Assembly: GCA_019119085.1 (NCBI GenBank)
Contig: DWXT01000003.1
Span: 1 to 20,298 of the forward strand
From: Flavonifractor avistercoris
Lineage (GTDB): Bacteria > Bacillota > Clostridia > Oscillospirales > Oscillospiraceae
Length of the DNA stretch: 20,298 nt
Direction of reading: 5' to 3'
Shown in pieces: positions 1 to 6,836 of this stretch (the first letter of the stretch is position 1; every line of letters starts with the position of its first letter). The translations under genes were made by a program, and so were the position numbers. The notes beneath the pieces were generated by a model. That model was given only the letters and a program-made list of their open reading frames with translations. It searched no databases and was not told where the DNA came from.

Positions 1-1212
1 GCCCTGAAGGGCCACATCATGGATTAGCATATCATAGGCCCGCTGAAGGAAGGAGGAATACACCGCAAAAACCGGGATCATGCCCTGCTTGGCCATACCG
101 GCGGACATTGCCACCGCATGGCCTTCGGCAATGCCCACATCAAAGAACCGCTCCGGGAAGCGCTGAGCAAAGCCGTTCAGGCCCGTGCCCCCCTGCATGG
201 CCGCCGTGATGGCGCAGATTTTGGGATCCTTCTCCGCCAGCTCGCACAGGGCCTGCCCGAACACAGCGGAGAAGTTTGGGGCGGTCGGGTGTACCAGTTC
301 CCCGGTCTCCACGCAGAAGCGGCCAACCCCGTGGAAGAGATCCGGGTTGCGCTCCGCAGGCGTATAGCCTTTCCCCTTTACAGTTCTGACGTGGAGCAGG
401 ACAGGCCCCTTCAGCTCCCTGGCATAGCTGAGCAGCTGGGTCAGGCGCTTCACATCGTGGCCGTCCACCGGCCCCAGATAGGTAAAGCCCATGTCCTCGA
501 ACAGGCTGCAGGGCAGAAGGGTCTCCTTGATGGCCGTCTTGACCTTGTGGGTCACGTTGTAGATGTGCCCGCCCAGGGGGAGGACGCTCATCACCTTCCG
601 GTAGCCCTTTTTGAAATGGAGATACTGGGGCTTGAGCCGCTGGCGGGCCAGATGCTCCGCCACGCCGCCCACGCTCCGGGTGATGGACATGCCGTTGTCG
701 TTGAGGATGACGATCAGCGGCTCCCCGCTGTCGCCGGCATCCGACAGTCCCTCATAGGCCAGGCCGCCGGTGAGCGCCCCGTCCCCGATCAGGGCCAGCA
801 CCTGATAATTCTCATTCTGTAAAGTTCTAGCCCTTGCCATCCCGAGGGCCACCGATACCGAGTTGGAGGCGTGGCCGGCGATAAAGGCGTCGCTGGGGCT
901 CTCCACCGGCTTGGGGAAGCCGGCGATCCCCCCAAAGGTGCGCAGGGTCTCCATGGCGGCGTTGCGGCCGGTGAGGATCTTGTGGGCATAACACTGGTGC
1001 CCCACGTCAAAGACCAGCCTGTCCCGCCCCGTGTCGAACACACGGTGGATGGCCACAATCAACTCCACCGCCCCCAGGCTGGAGGCCAGGTGCCCCCCAG
1101 TCCTGGACACGGTGTCGATGAGCCGCACCCGCAGACGGCGGCACAGCTCCGCAGCCTCGCTGTCGCTGAGACCGCCCAGCTGTTCGGGCATATGATCGAG
1201 ATCGAAATTCAG
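1..1212 (-). CDS. dxs: 1-deoxy-D-xylulose-5-phosphate synthase, C-terminus cut by window edge
   Basis: Cytosolic thiamine-diphosphate enzyme that condenses pyruvate with glyceraldehyde 3-phosphate to make DXP, the first step of the MEP isoprenoid pathway. About 404 of the usual ~630 residues lie in the window. Visible motifs: VFDVGHQ (~67-73), the AGHASNS loop (~112-118), the ThDP-binding GDG (~143-145) with NDN (~171-173), and DVGIAEGH (~358-365), whose Glu (~363) is the catalytic acid. The frame is unbroken. The start is unusual. The first in-frame ATG (1191) has no Shine-Dalgarno sequence. A CTG at 1212 lies 9 nt after GGGGG and gives an N-terminus (NFDLD) resembling E. coli Dxs (SFDIA). 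An in-frame stop at 1219-1221 rules out any start further upstream. It is the last visible gene of the nusB-to-dxs cluster, next to ispA of the same pathway. Identity is very secure; the start is less so. Confidence 0.96.
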   Translation of the reverse strand, partial: MNFDLDHMPEQLGGLSDSEAAELCRRLRVRLIDTVSRTGGHLASSLGAVELIVAIHRVFDTGRDRLVFDVGHQCYAHKILTGRNAAMETLRTFGGIAGFPKPVESPSDAFIAGHASNSVSVALGMARARTLQNENYQVLALIGDGALTGGLAYEGLSDAGDSGEPLIVILNDNGMSITRSVGGVAEHLARQRLKPQYLHFKKGYRKVMSVLPLGGHIYNVTHKVKTAIKETLLPCSLFEDMGFTYLGPVDGHDVKRLTQLLSYARELKGPVLLHVRTVKGKGYTPAERNPDLFHGVGRFCVETGELVHPTAPNFSAVFGQALCELAEKDPKICAITAAMQGGTGLNGFAQRFPERFFDVGIAEGHAVAMSAGMAKQGMIPVFAVYSSFLQRAYDMLIHDVALQG

Positions 1213-1220
1213 AGTTGTTC

Positions 1221-1244
1221 ACCCCCCGGCCCCGCTGCGGGGCC
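1221..1244 (-). promoter_or_regulatory. Shine-Dalgarno of dxs with abutting GC hairpin
   Basis: Read on the minus strand, the pgpA-like/dxs junction holds a GC-only inverted repeat (GGCCCCGC / GCGGGGCC, 1228-1244) running straight into GGGGGGTGA (1227-1219). That sequence matches the 16S anti-SD complement AGGAGGTGA at all but one or two positions. The SD is placed for a CTG start at 1212, not for the ATG at 1191, which is 30 nt away. The hairpin could shield the SD or act as an RNA processing site; this is inference. Confidence 0.45.
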
Positions 1245-1255
1245 CGGAACCAGAA

Positions 1256-1717
1256 TCAGGACCAGAGCCAGGCGCCCAGCAGGCCCACGCCGATGCCCAG
1301 CAGGCCGCCCATCAGCACCTGAAACGGCGTGTGGCCCAGGAACTCCTTCAGCTCCTTGCCGAAGAGCGCGGGCTTCATCTCAGTCCAGTGCTCCATAATA
1401 TAGTTGAGGATCTTGGCCTGCTCCCCCGCCGCCCGGCGGACGTTGGAGGCGTCGTACATGACCACGATAGCCACCACCGCCGCCACGGTGAACACCGGGG
1501 ATGCCCAGCCGTACATATACCCCATGGCGGCGGCGCAGGCGCACACAAAGGCGGAGTGGGAGCTGGGCATGCCGCCGCTGGAGAGGATATGGCGCCAGTC
1601 CAGCTTGCCCTTGGTGATCAGCGTGATGACAAATTTGATGATCTGGGCCATGGCCCAGGCCAGGATGGACAGATTCAGGATCAGATTTCCCGTGAGGAAA
1701 TCCACTACATTGCGCAT
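1256..1717 (-). CDS. Divergent PAP2-family membrane protein (YuiD/DUF212 type)
   Basis: A 153-residue integral membrane protein of the divergent PAP2 (acid phosphatase/vanadium haloperoxidase-related) family. It shows the family's GGMPSSHSA motif (~48-56) after an amphipathic KLDWRH segment, VVMYDASNVRRAAGEQA (~85-101), and a C-terminal LGHTPFQV-containing helix (~128-135). About four hydrophobic segments are visible. By analogy with PAP2 enzymes it may dephosphorylate a lipid phosphate or pyrophosphate, but no substrate is established for this subfamily. Its position between ispA and dxs makes an isoprenoid-diphosphate substrate an attractive guess only. The ATG at 1717 follows GGGGGGAG with 6 nt spacing and starts 13 nt after the ispA stop, so the two are very probably cotranscribed. 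Confidence 0.88.
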   Translation of the reverse strand: MRNVVDFLTGNLILNLSILAWAMAQIIKFVITLITKGKLDWRHILSSGGMPSSHSAFVCACAAAMGYMYGWASPVFTVAAVVAIVVMYDASNVRRAAGEQAKILNYIMEHWTEMKPALFGKELKEFLGHTPFQVLMGGLLGIGVGLLGAWLWS

Positions 1718-1730
1718 ATCCGCTCCCCCC

Positions 1731-2612
1731 TTACGTCTGCCGGTCGGCCAGGGACTCGGCCAGGGCCCGCAGCTCGGTGCCCTCGCCTCCGAAGGGCGCG
1801 AGGGCCTCGGCCGCCTGTTCCGTCAGCCGGGCCACCAGCGCCCGGCACCCGTCCACCCCCTTGAGGGTGACAAAGGTGGTCTTGCCGCTCCTGGCGTCAG
1901 AGCCGATGGGCTTGCCCAGGGCGGCCTCGTCCCCCACCACGTCCAGGATGTCGTCCTGGATCTGGAAGGCCAGGCCCAGCGCGGCCCCATAGCGGCGCAG
2001 GGCCTCCCGCTGCTCCTCCGTGCCGCCGGCCACGGCCCAGCCCATCTCCAGGGCCGCCGTGATCAGCGCGCCGGTCTTGAGCCGCTGGAGCTCCTCCACC
2101 TCGGCCAGGGTGAGGGCGCGCTCCTCCCCAGCCATGTCCAGGATCTGGCCGCCCACCATGCCGGCGCCGCCGGCGGCCCGGGCCAGGATGCCGGCGGCCA
2201 GTACAATCCGCTCCGGCGGAAGGGCCTGTCCCGGCGCCAGCATGGCCTCAAAGGCAGCGGTGAGCAGGCCGTCCCCGGCCAGCACCGCCGTGGCCTCGCC
2301 GTACACCTTGTGGTTGGTGGGCCGCCCCCTGCGGAGATCGTCGTCGTCCATGCAGGGCAGATCGTCGTGGATCAGGGAGTAGGTGTGCACCATCTCCACC
2401 GCACCGGCAAAGGGAAGGGCCTTCTCCACATCGCCGCCGCACAGGCGGCAGGCCTCCAGCGTCAGCACCGGCCGCAGGCGCTTGCCCCCGGCCAGCAGAC
2501 TGTACCGCATGGCGTCATACAGGCTTCCCCGGGGCTCCCGCTCCAGGAAGCAGTTCAGGAGCCACGCCTCCATCCGCGCCCGGTGGGCGTCCAGCCGTTC
2601 CAGCTTCCCCAT
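1731..2612 (-). CDS. ispA: Farnesyl diphosphate synthase (polyprenyl synthetase)
   Basis: Cytosolic trans-prenyltransferase that adds IPP units to DMAPP and GPP to make farnesyl diphosphate, the precursor of undecaprenyl carriers and quinone tails. The 293-residue length is typical of bacterial FPP synthases. Visible motifs: GGKRLRP (~42-48, diphosphate binding), the first Asp-rich motif DDLPCMDDDD (~83-92, with the two-residue insertion of bacterial FPPS) preceded by HTYSLIH, LKTGALI (~178-184), and the second Asp-rich motif QDDILD (~219-224) before GKPIGSDA. These match IspA of the farnesyl type rather than long-chain synthases, although chain length cannot be fixed from sequence alone. The ATG at 2612 lies 3 nt after the xseB stop and is served by a GGGGGAGGG sequence inside the end of xseB. 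Confidence 0.95.
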   Translation of the reverse strand: MGKLERLDAHRARMEAWLLNCFLEREPRGSLYDAMRYSLLAGGKRLRPVLTLEACRLCGGDVEKALPFAGAVEMVHTYSLIHDDLPCMDDDDLRRGRPTNHKVYGEATAVLAGDGLLTAAFEAMLAPGQALPPERIVLAAGILARAAGGAGMVGGQILDMAGEERALTLAEVEELQRLKTGALITAALEMGWAVAGGTEEQREALRRYGAALGLAFQIQDDILDVVGDEAALGKPIGSDARSGKTTFVTLKGVDGCRALVARLTEQAAEALAPFGGEGTELRALAESLADRQT

Positions 2613-2615
2613 GGC

Positions 2616-2849
2616 CTAGCCCTCCCCCTGAAAGGGCTCCTCCACCGGGGCGCCGTCCGGCCCGGCCAGGAGCTTGGTCACCTTCTGTTCGGCCCGATCC
2701 AGCTGGGCGGAGCACTTCTTCATCAGCTTGGTACCCTCCTCAAAGAGGGACAGCGCGTCCTCCAGGGGGGCCTCCCCCTGCTCCAGCAGCTTGACAATCT
2801 CCTCCAGCCGGGCCATGGCCTGCTCGAAGGTCATTTTCTTTTCCGCCAT
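2616..2849 (-). CDS. xseB: Exodeoxyribonuclease VII small subunit
   Basis: The 77-residue XseB subunit, which packs several copies around XseA in exonuclease VII, a processive single-strand DNA exonuclease acting from both ends. The typical pattern is present: an N-terminal TFEQAMARLEEIVKLLEQGE stretch (helix 1), PLEDALSLFEEGTKLMKKC (helix 2), then a coiled segment rich in Leu, Lys and Glu. The last ~15 residues are a weakly conserved acidic, Pro- and Gly-rich tail. It starts 18 nt after xseA, with an AAAGGA element about 9-11 nt before the ATG, and is followed at once by ispA. This xseA-xseB-ispA order is widely conserved in Firmicutes. Confidence is high despite the small size, because sequence and context agree. 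Confidence 0.95.
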   Translation of the reverse strand: MAEKKMTFEQAMARLEEIVKLLEQGEAPLEDALSLFEEGTKLMKKCSAQLDRAEQKVTKLLAGPDGAPVEEPFQGEG

Positions 2850-2867
2850 GTTGGTCTTATCCTTTCC

Positions 2868-4073
2868 CTATCTGACAGGTTTGATCACTTCACAGGAAAT
2901 TTCTCCATCACACAGGCGGAGGGCCAGCCGGTCGCCCGGCCTGGCAGTTCTGGCCGACCGGAGCACCGTGCCGTCCTCCCGCTTCGGGATGGCGTAGCCC
3001 CGCCCCAGCACCTTCAGGGGACTCAGGGCGTCCAGGGAGGCCGCCAGCCGGGCGAAATGCTCCTTCTCCCGCCCCAGCGCGCCGGTGAGGCCGTGGGCCA
3101 GCCGCTCCCGCTGGTAGTCCAGCAGCATCCGCTTGTCGTCCACGTAGCTCATGGGCTCCCGGAGGGCCCGGCAGCGGCCGGCCTGCTCCAGCTCCTTGCG
3201 GGCCCGCTCCAGCCGGCGGGACACCGCCTGGGCCATGCGCCCCTCCGTCTGGGCCAGCCAGACGGAGATCTCGTTCTGATCCGGCACCGCCAGCTCCGCC
3301 GCATTGGACGGGGTGGCCGCCCGCAGATCGGCCACAAAGTCGGAGATGGTCACGTCGGGCTCGTGCCCCACGGCGGAGATCACCGGAATCTCTGAGGCGT
3401 AGATGGCCCGGGCCACCCCCTCGTCGTTGAAGGCCCACAGATCCTCCATGGAGCCGCCGCCCCGGCCGGTGATGATCAGATCAGCCACCCTGTGCCGGTT
3501 GGCCCAGGCGATGGCGGCGCACAGCTCCCCGGGGGCCTCCGCCCCCTGAACCCGCACCGGGATCACCGCCGCCTCAGCCAGGGGCCAGCGGGCCCCCAGT
3601 ATGCGCAGCATGTCCCGCACCGCCGCCCCCGCCGCCGAGGTGATGAGGGCAATCCTTTTGGGGAACCGGGGAATGGGCTTCTTGTGGGCCTGGTCGAACA
3701 GCCCCTCCCGGTACAGCTTCTCCTTGAGCTGCTCAAAGGCGATGTGCAGCTCCCCCACCCCGTCGGGGGTGAGCTGGCTGCAGTAGAGCTGATACTGGCC
3801 GTCCCGGGGAAACACGGTCACACGCCCGAAGGCCACCACTTTCATGCCGTTCTCCGGCCGGAATCGGAGGCCGGCGGCCTCCCGGCGGAACATGACGCAC
3901 CGGATGGCCCCCTCCGCGTCCTTGAGGGAGAAGTAGTGGTGTCCGGAGGGGTAGCACTTGTAGTTGGAGAGCTCCCCCCGCACAAAAAGGCCGGCCAGAG
4001 CTCCGTCGCGATCCAGCAGGCCCCTGATATATTGGTTGACCTGGGTGACGCTGTAGATGGGCGCGGTGTTCAT
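2868..4073 (-). CDS. xseA: Exodeoxyribonuclease VII large subunit
   Basis: Catalytic subunit of exonuclease VII, which degrades single-stranded DNA to short oligonucleotides. The 401-residue protein begins with an OB-fold DNA-binding region (SVTQVNQYIRGLL, then FVRGELSNYK, ~8-45). The conserved catalytic core follows, with the PIPRFPKRIALITS segment, IITGRGGGSMEDLWAFNDE and SAVGHEPDVTISDFVAD, then a long coiled-coil-prone C-terminal region with GYAI near the end. The start is the ATG at 4073: it overlaps the TGA of the upstream Kae1-like gene (ATGA), matches the usual XseA N-terminus and implies translational coupling. An in-frame ATG 141 nt further upstream would only add the other-frame sequence of the preceding gene. 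The length is slightly shorter than E. coli XseA (456) but usual for Clostridia. Confidence 0.96.
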   Translation of the reverse strand: MNTAPIYSVTQVNQYIRGLLDRDGALAGLFVRGELSNYKCYPSGHHYFSLKDAEGAIRCVMFRREAAGLRFRPENGMKVVAFGRVTVFPRDGQYQLYCSQLTPDGVGELHIAFEQLKEKLYREGLFDQAHKKPIPRFPKRIALITSAAGAAVRDMLRILGARWPLAEAAVIPVRVQGAEAPGELCAAIAWANRHRVADLIITGRGGGSMEDLWAFNDEGVARAIYASEIPVISAVGHEPDVTISDFVADLRAATPSNAAELAVPDQNEISVWLAQTEGRMAQAVSRRLERARKELEQAGRCRALREPMSYVDDKRMLLDYQRERLAHGLTGALGREKEHFARLAASLDALSPLKVLGRGYAIPKREDGTVLRSARTARPGDRLALRLCDGEISCEVIKPVR

Positions 4074-5005
4074 GCCTCTCCCTCCCGCTCCAGGGCCCGA
4101 TGGGCCAGGATCGCCGCACCCATGGCGTTGTCGGTGGAGTAGCGGGGTTCGGCAAAGGCCGCGTCGGCCATGACCGCGCGCAGCAGCCGGTTGGATGCCA
4201 CCCCGCCGGAGCACAGCACCGGCAGGCCGGGCCAGCGTTTCTTAGCCGCGTCGGTGGCCCGGCGCACCGCTGAGGCCACCGTCTCCAGGGCAAACCGGGC
4301 AATCTCCGCCGGGGGCTTCCCCTGCTCCGCCAGGGCCTTTACCTTGTTCTCCATGCCGGAGAGGGAGAATGTAAGGTCGTTCAGCTTTACAGAAAATCCG
4401 GACACCGGGCCGCTCTCCGCCGCCAGGGCGTCCAGGGCCTTCCCCGCCGGGAAATCCAGGCCCAGCAGCACGCCGGTGCGGTCAATGAGCTGTCCGGCGG
4501 AGATATCGCTGGTGCCGCCGATTTTCTCCGCCCGGACGTTCCACCCCTCCGGCTCCACATACAGCAGCTCGGTGGTTCCGCCGGACAGGTGCCAGGCCAG
4601 CATGGGGCCGTCCAGCAGCTCCATGCGGCCCGCCGACCAGGCGGCGGCGGCGACGTGCCCCTGCTGGTGGGAGGCGGCATAGAAGGGCACCCCCAGCACG
4701 TCGGCCAGGGCGCGGCCCTGGCCCTCCCCCGCCAGGAAGCAGGGCATGTAGGAGCCCTCCACCGCCCGGGGACGGGTGCTGGCCCCCACGGCGGCCAGGC
4801 CGTCCAGCCAGCCGGCCGCGCGCAGCTCGGCAAACCGCTCCGGCAGGTGCTTCACGTGCTGGAACAGAGCGTCGCTCTGCCGCAGGCCCAGCTCGCCGGG
4901 GCGTACCTCCAACAGGCGGCCGGCGTTGTATCCGTCCCGGCCGTCAAACACTGCCGCCGAGGTGGTGTAGTTGCTGGTGTCAATGCCCAGGGTGCGCATG
5001 CTCAC
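4070..5005 (-). CDS. Kae1/TsaD-like paralog of unknown function (peptidase M22-type ASKHA fold)
   Basis: A 311-residue ASKHA-fold protein related to TsaD (YgjD/Kae1), the threonylcarbamoyl transferase of tRNA t6A synthesis, but divergent from true TsaD. Family features kept: LGIDTSN (~6-12), metal-ligand histidines in HQQGH (113-117; TsaD usually has HxEGH), SGGTTEL (141-147; TsaD SGGHTQL), CSGGVASN (265-272) and STDNAMGAA (290-298) with the terminal metal-ligand Asp. Altered: the TsaD DDAxGExFDK stretch reads DISAGQLIDR. It sits between nusB and xseA, where Bacillus subtilis has folD. GTG at 5005 is preferred as the start because GGAGGAG lies 5 nt upstream and the codon overlaps the nusB stop (GTGA); ATG at 4999 is the alternative. 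It is unlikely to be the organism's only TsaD. Function unknown. Confidence 0.85.
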   Translation of the reverse strand: MSMRTLGIDTSNYTTSAAVFDGRDGYNAGRLLEVRPGELGLRQSDALFQHVKHLPERFAELRAAGWLDGLAAVGASTRPRAVEGSYMPCFLAGEGQGRALADVLGVPFYAASHQQGHVAAAAWSAGRMELLDGPMLAWHLSGGTTELLYVEPEGWNVRAEKIGGTSDISAGQLIDRTGVLLGLDFPAGKALDALAAESGPVSGFSVKLNDLTFSLSGMENKVKALAEQGKPPAEIARFALETVASAVRRATDAAKKRWPGLPVLCSGGVASNRLLRAVMADAAFAEPRYSTDNAMGAAILAHRALEREGEA

Positions 5006-5538
5006 GCCTGCTCCTCCCCGGGCTCCCCGGCGGGAACCTCCGTCTTCTCCGGGGCCTCCGCGGCCCGGCGGCCGATGGGGCCCACCGGATCGGGCACGCA
5101 CTCCCCCCGGACAAAGGAGCCCAGGATGCCGTTGACAAAGGAGACCACCTCGGGCTCCTCGTAGTGCTTGGTCATCTCCACGGCCTCGTTGATGGCGGCG
5201 GCGTTGGGGATGTCCTGCATATACAGGATCTCATACATGGCCACCCGCATGATGGCCACCGCCACCCGGTTGAGGCGGGAGAACTTCCAGCCGATGGCGT
5301 ACTTGGAGATATACTCGTCCAGCTCCGGGGCGTGCTCATACACCCCTTTCACCAGGCGGGTGATATACTCCCGCTGTTGTTCATTGGGAAATTCCGCGTA
5401 GAGAGGCTCCTCCTCCCCGATCTGGGCAAAGGTCTTTCTGGTCAGTGCCTCCGCCAGCAGCTCCTCCGCCGTCTGGCCGGTAAAGCCCAGCTCAAAGGCG
5501 AAGTGGACGGCGATCTCACGGGCAGCAGTTCTGGTCAT
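5002..5538 (-). CDS. nusB: Transcription antitermination factor NusB
   Basis: An all-helical RNA-binding protein that pairs with NusE (S10) on boxA RNA to support rRNA antitermination. The 178-residue product has the NusB pattern: RTAAREIAVHFAFELGF near the N-terminus, LVKGVYEHAPELDEYISKYAIGWKFSRLNRVAVAIMRVAMYEIL in the middle, and PNAAAINEAVEMTKHYEEPEVVSFVNGILGSF, the conserved C-terminal helices. About 35 residues of Pro-, Glu- and Ala-rich tail follow, beyond the usual ~135-145 residues. The ATG at 5538 follows GGAGGAG by 5 nt; an open frame continues upstream but crosses terminator and promoter sequence, so a longer start is rejected. It is first in the cluster running to dxs, with a TATAAT box about 55 nt upstream. 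Confidence 0.95.
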   Translation of the reverse strand: MTRTAAREIAVHFAFELGFTGQTAEELLAEALTRKTFAQIGEEEPLYAEFPNEQQREYITRLVKGVYEHAPELDEYISKYAIGWKFSRLNRVAVAIMRVAMYEILYMQDIPNAAAINEAVEMTKHYEEPEVVSFVNGILGSFVRGECVPDPVGPIGRRAAEAPEKTEVPAGEPGEEQA

Positions 5539-5592
5539 TATGTCTCCTCCATGGCGGGACAGTTCCCGCAGCTTATCGTCATAGGTAGCTAC

Positions 5593-5598
5593 ATTATA
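5593..5598 (-). promoter_or_regulatory. Candidate -10 box of the nusB operon promoter
   Basis: On the minus strand a perfect TATAAT lies about 55 nt before the nusB ATG, in an AT-rich island within GC-rich DNA and just after the asp23 terminators. The expected -35 position 17 nt upstream reads TTCCTT, a weak match, so the promoter call rests mainly on the -10 and the position. Confidence 0.55.
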
Positions 5599-5643
5599 CA
5601 ACAAAGCTGCATAAAAAGGAAAGAGCAAATTCCACACATCGGC

Positions 5644-5681
5644 AAAAAGCCCGGGGTGCGCCGCAGCGCGCCCCGGGCTTT
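5644..5681 (-). terminator. Strong intrinsic terminator downstream of asp23 (distal)
   Basis: Perfect inverted repeat AAAGCCCGGGG / CCCCGGGCTTT (5646-5656 with 5671-5681), extended by a G-T wobble and four more G-C pairs to a 16-bp stem. On the minus strand it is capped by C(TGCG)G, a UNCG-type tetraloop, and followed by TTTTT. It separates the spoIIIA/asp23 transcript from the nusB operon. Confidence 0.85.
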
Positions 5682-5696
5682 GGGTATTTTCCACGC

Positions 5697-5734
5697 AAAA
5701 CACCGGCGCGCGCCGTTGGCGGCACACGCCGGTG
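5697..5734 (-). terminator. Intrinsic terminator directly after asp23 (proximal)
   Basis: Inverted repeat CACCGGCG (5701-5708) / CGCCGGTG (5727-5734), 14 nt past the asp23 stop. On the minus strand it is followed by TTTT then GCG, so the T tract is short. It is tandem with the stronger hairpin at 5644-5681. Confidence 0.65.
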
Positions 5735-5748
5735 CTGGAAATGCTGGC

Positions 5749-6138
5749 TTACTGGGGCTTCTTTGCCTCCCGGTCAAAGGTCACGCCCAGCACGTGGACA
5801 TTGACGCACTCCACCGTCAGGCCGCTGGTATTCTCGATGGCGCTGAATACCGCGTTCTGAACCTCCTTGGCCACGTCGATGATGGTATAGCCGTACTTGA
5901 TCAGGATGGAGACATCCACCCGGACGCTCTCCTCCTCCACCGTGATGTGGACGCCCTTGGACAGGTTCTTCTTGCCGCCCAGCAGCTCGGCAATGTCGCT
6001 GCCCAGGTTGGCGGCCAGGCTCCCGACCCCCTCCACCTCAGTGGCGGCGGCAGCGGCAATCGCCGCCAGAACCTCCTCGGAGATGTGGATGTTCCCCAGC
6101 TCGTCAGGACGGGAGACATATTCCTTTCCGTCAGCCAT
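5749..6138 (-). CDS. Asp23/Gls24 family envelope stress response protein (YqhY-like)
   Basis: A 129-residue Asp23/Gls24-family protein. Family features are the ISEEVLAAIAAAAATEVEGV opening (~19-38), a GVHITVEEESVRVDVSILIKYGY core (~62-84) and the closing segment with VNVHVLGVTFD (~111-121). In B. subtilis the equivalent gene yqhY lies beside the acc genes and nusB and has been linked to control of fatty-acid synthesis; accBC are absent here. The start is the ATG at 6138, with AAGGAG 10 nt upstream. The frame stays open upstream, but that sequence overlaps the promoter. A good promoter (6187-6214) precedes it and two terminators follow, so it is probably monocistronic, with possible read-through from spoIIIAH. 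Molecular function is not known. Confidence 0.9.
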   Translation of the reverse strand: MADGKEYVSRPDELGNIHISEEVLAAIAAAAATEVEGVGSLAANLGSDIAELLGGKKNLSKGVHITVEEESVRVDVSILIKYGYTIIDVAKEVQNAVFSAIENTSGLTVECVNVHVLGVTFDREAKKPQ

Positions 6139-6186
6139 TCCGGTCACGCTCCTTTTTTCTTTCGTGCTCTGGTGCTCTTGGGGATC

Positions 6187-6214
6187 ATTGTACCACAAAA
6201 AAGAGAAATTACAA
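6187..6214 (-). promoter_or_regulatory. Sigma-A-type promoter of asp23
   Basis: Minus-strand TTGTAA (6214-6209), a 16-nt spacer, then TACAAT (6192-6187), about 49 nt before the asp23 ATG. The spacer ends in TGTGG; the same TGTGGTACAAT string also occurs at the -10 of the gene at 11215. Confidence 0.65.
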
Positions 6215-6253
6215 CTGGTTTTTCCGGCGCAGCCGGCCCGGAGCCGCCCCCGC

Positions 6254-6826
6254 CTATTCCTGGGCCTCGATGATCTTGACCTGGCTGGCCTCATAGCCGG
6301 TCTCGTCGGTGACAATCTCGGTGATCTTAGCCACGTCCGCGTCGGTGAGGCCGCCCTCCTGGGCGGAGACCACCACGCTGACGCTCTCGTCGCTGATGAA
6401 GGCCACGCAGTCGGCATACCCCTTGGCGGTGACCAGGTTCTCGATCTGGGCCTCGGAGACGGTATAGCCGGCAATGGTCTGGATGGCCTGGCCGTTGGCC
6501 TCCTTCATGGCCTCGTCGGCGTTTTCGCTGGCCATGGCGTCCTCCAGGATGGTCAGGGCGCTGTCCCTGGCCTGCTGGCGGTTGAGCCGGGCCGAGTCAA
6601 AGTAGCCGCCGCCGGAGGGCGCCGGGGTGGCGGATGCCTCCGGAGCCGGGCTGGCCGTGGACGAGAGCAGAGGGTCGTCCGTCTGCCCGTTCACCAGGGC
6701 GGCCTCCCCCAGGGTCTTGCCCGCGTCGGCTGTCTCCCCGCTCTGGTACGTCCAGTTCAGGTAGACCGCCGCGCACACAAAGAGCACCACCGCCGCCACC
6801 ACCGCATTCCGCTTCCACACTTTCAT
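6254..6826 (-). CDS. spoIIIAH: Stage III sporulation protein AH
   Basis: Mother-cell membrane protein whose extracellular domain binds forespore SpoIIQ across the intermembrane space, forming the A-Q feeding-tube complex needed for late sigma-G activity. The 190-residue product has a short cytosolic N-terminus (MKVWKRN), one membrane helix (~8-24), a Pro/Ser/Ala-rich linker (~45-72) and a C-terminal ring-building domain (SARLNRQQARDSAL onward, ~78-188). The ATG at 6826 is chosen because GTGAGG lies 8 nt upstream and it starts 10 nt after the spoIIIAG stop. A GTG at 6850 would overlap spoIIIAG and add eight polar residues. It is last in the spoIIIA operon, with no clear intrinsic terminator before the asp23 promoter. 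Slightly shorter than B. subtilis SpoIIIAH (218). Confidence 0.93.
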   Translation of the reverse strand: MKVWKRNAVVAAVVLFVCAAVYLNWTYQSGETADAGKTLGEAALVNGQTDDPLLSSTASPAPEASATPAPSGGGYFDSARLNRQQARDSALTILEDAMASENADEAMKEANGQAIQTIAGYTVSEAQIENLVTAKGYADCVAFISDESVSVVVSAQEGGLTDADVAKITEIVTDETGYEASQVKIIEAQE

Positions 6827-6836
6827 CTTAGCTGCC

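Noticed and set aside
1404..3395. Very long plus-strand open frame opposite ispA, xseB and xseA
   Set aside because: It is antisense to well-recognised genes, its translation is low-complexity His/Gly/Gln/Pro-rich, and it has no family resemblance. Such frames are expected opposite GC-rich coding DNA.
6220..6246. GC hairpin (CCGGC/GCCGG) after spoIIIAH
   Set aside because: On the minus strand it is followed by A residues, not T, so it is not an intrinsic terminator for spoIIIA.
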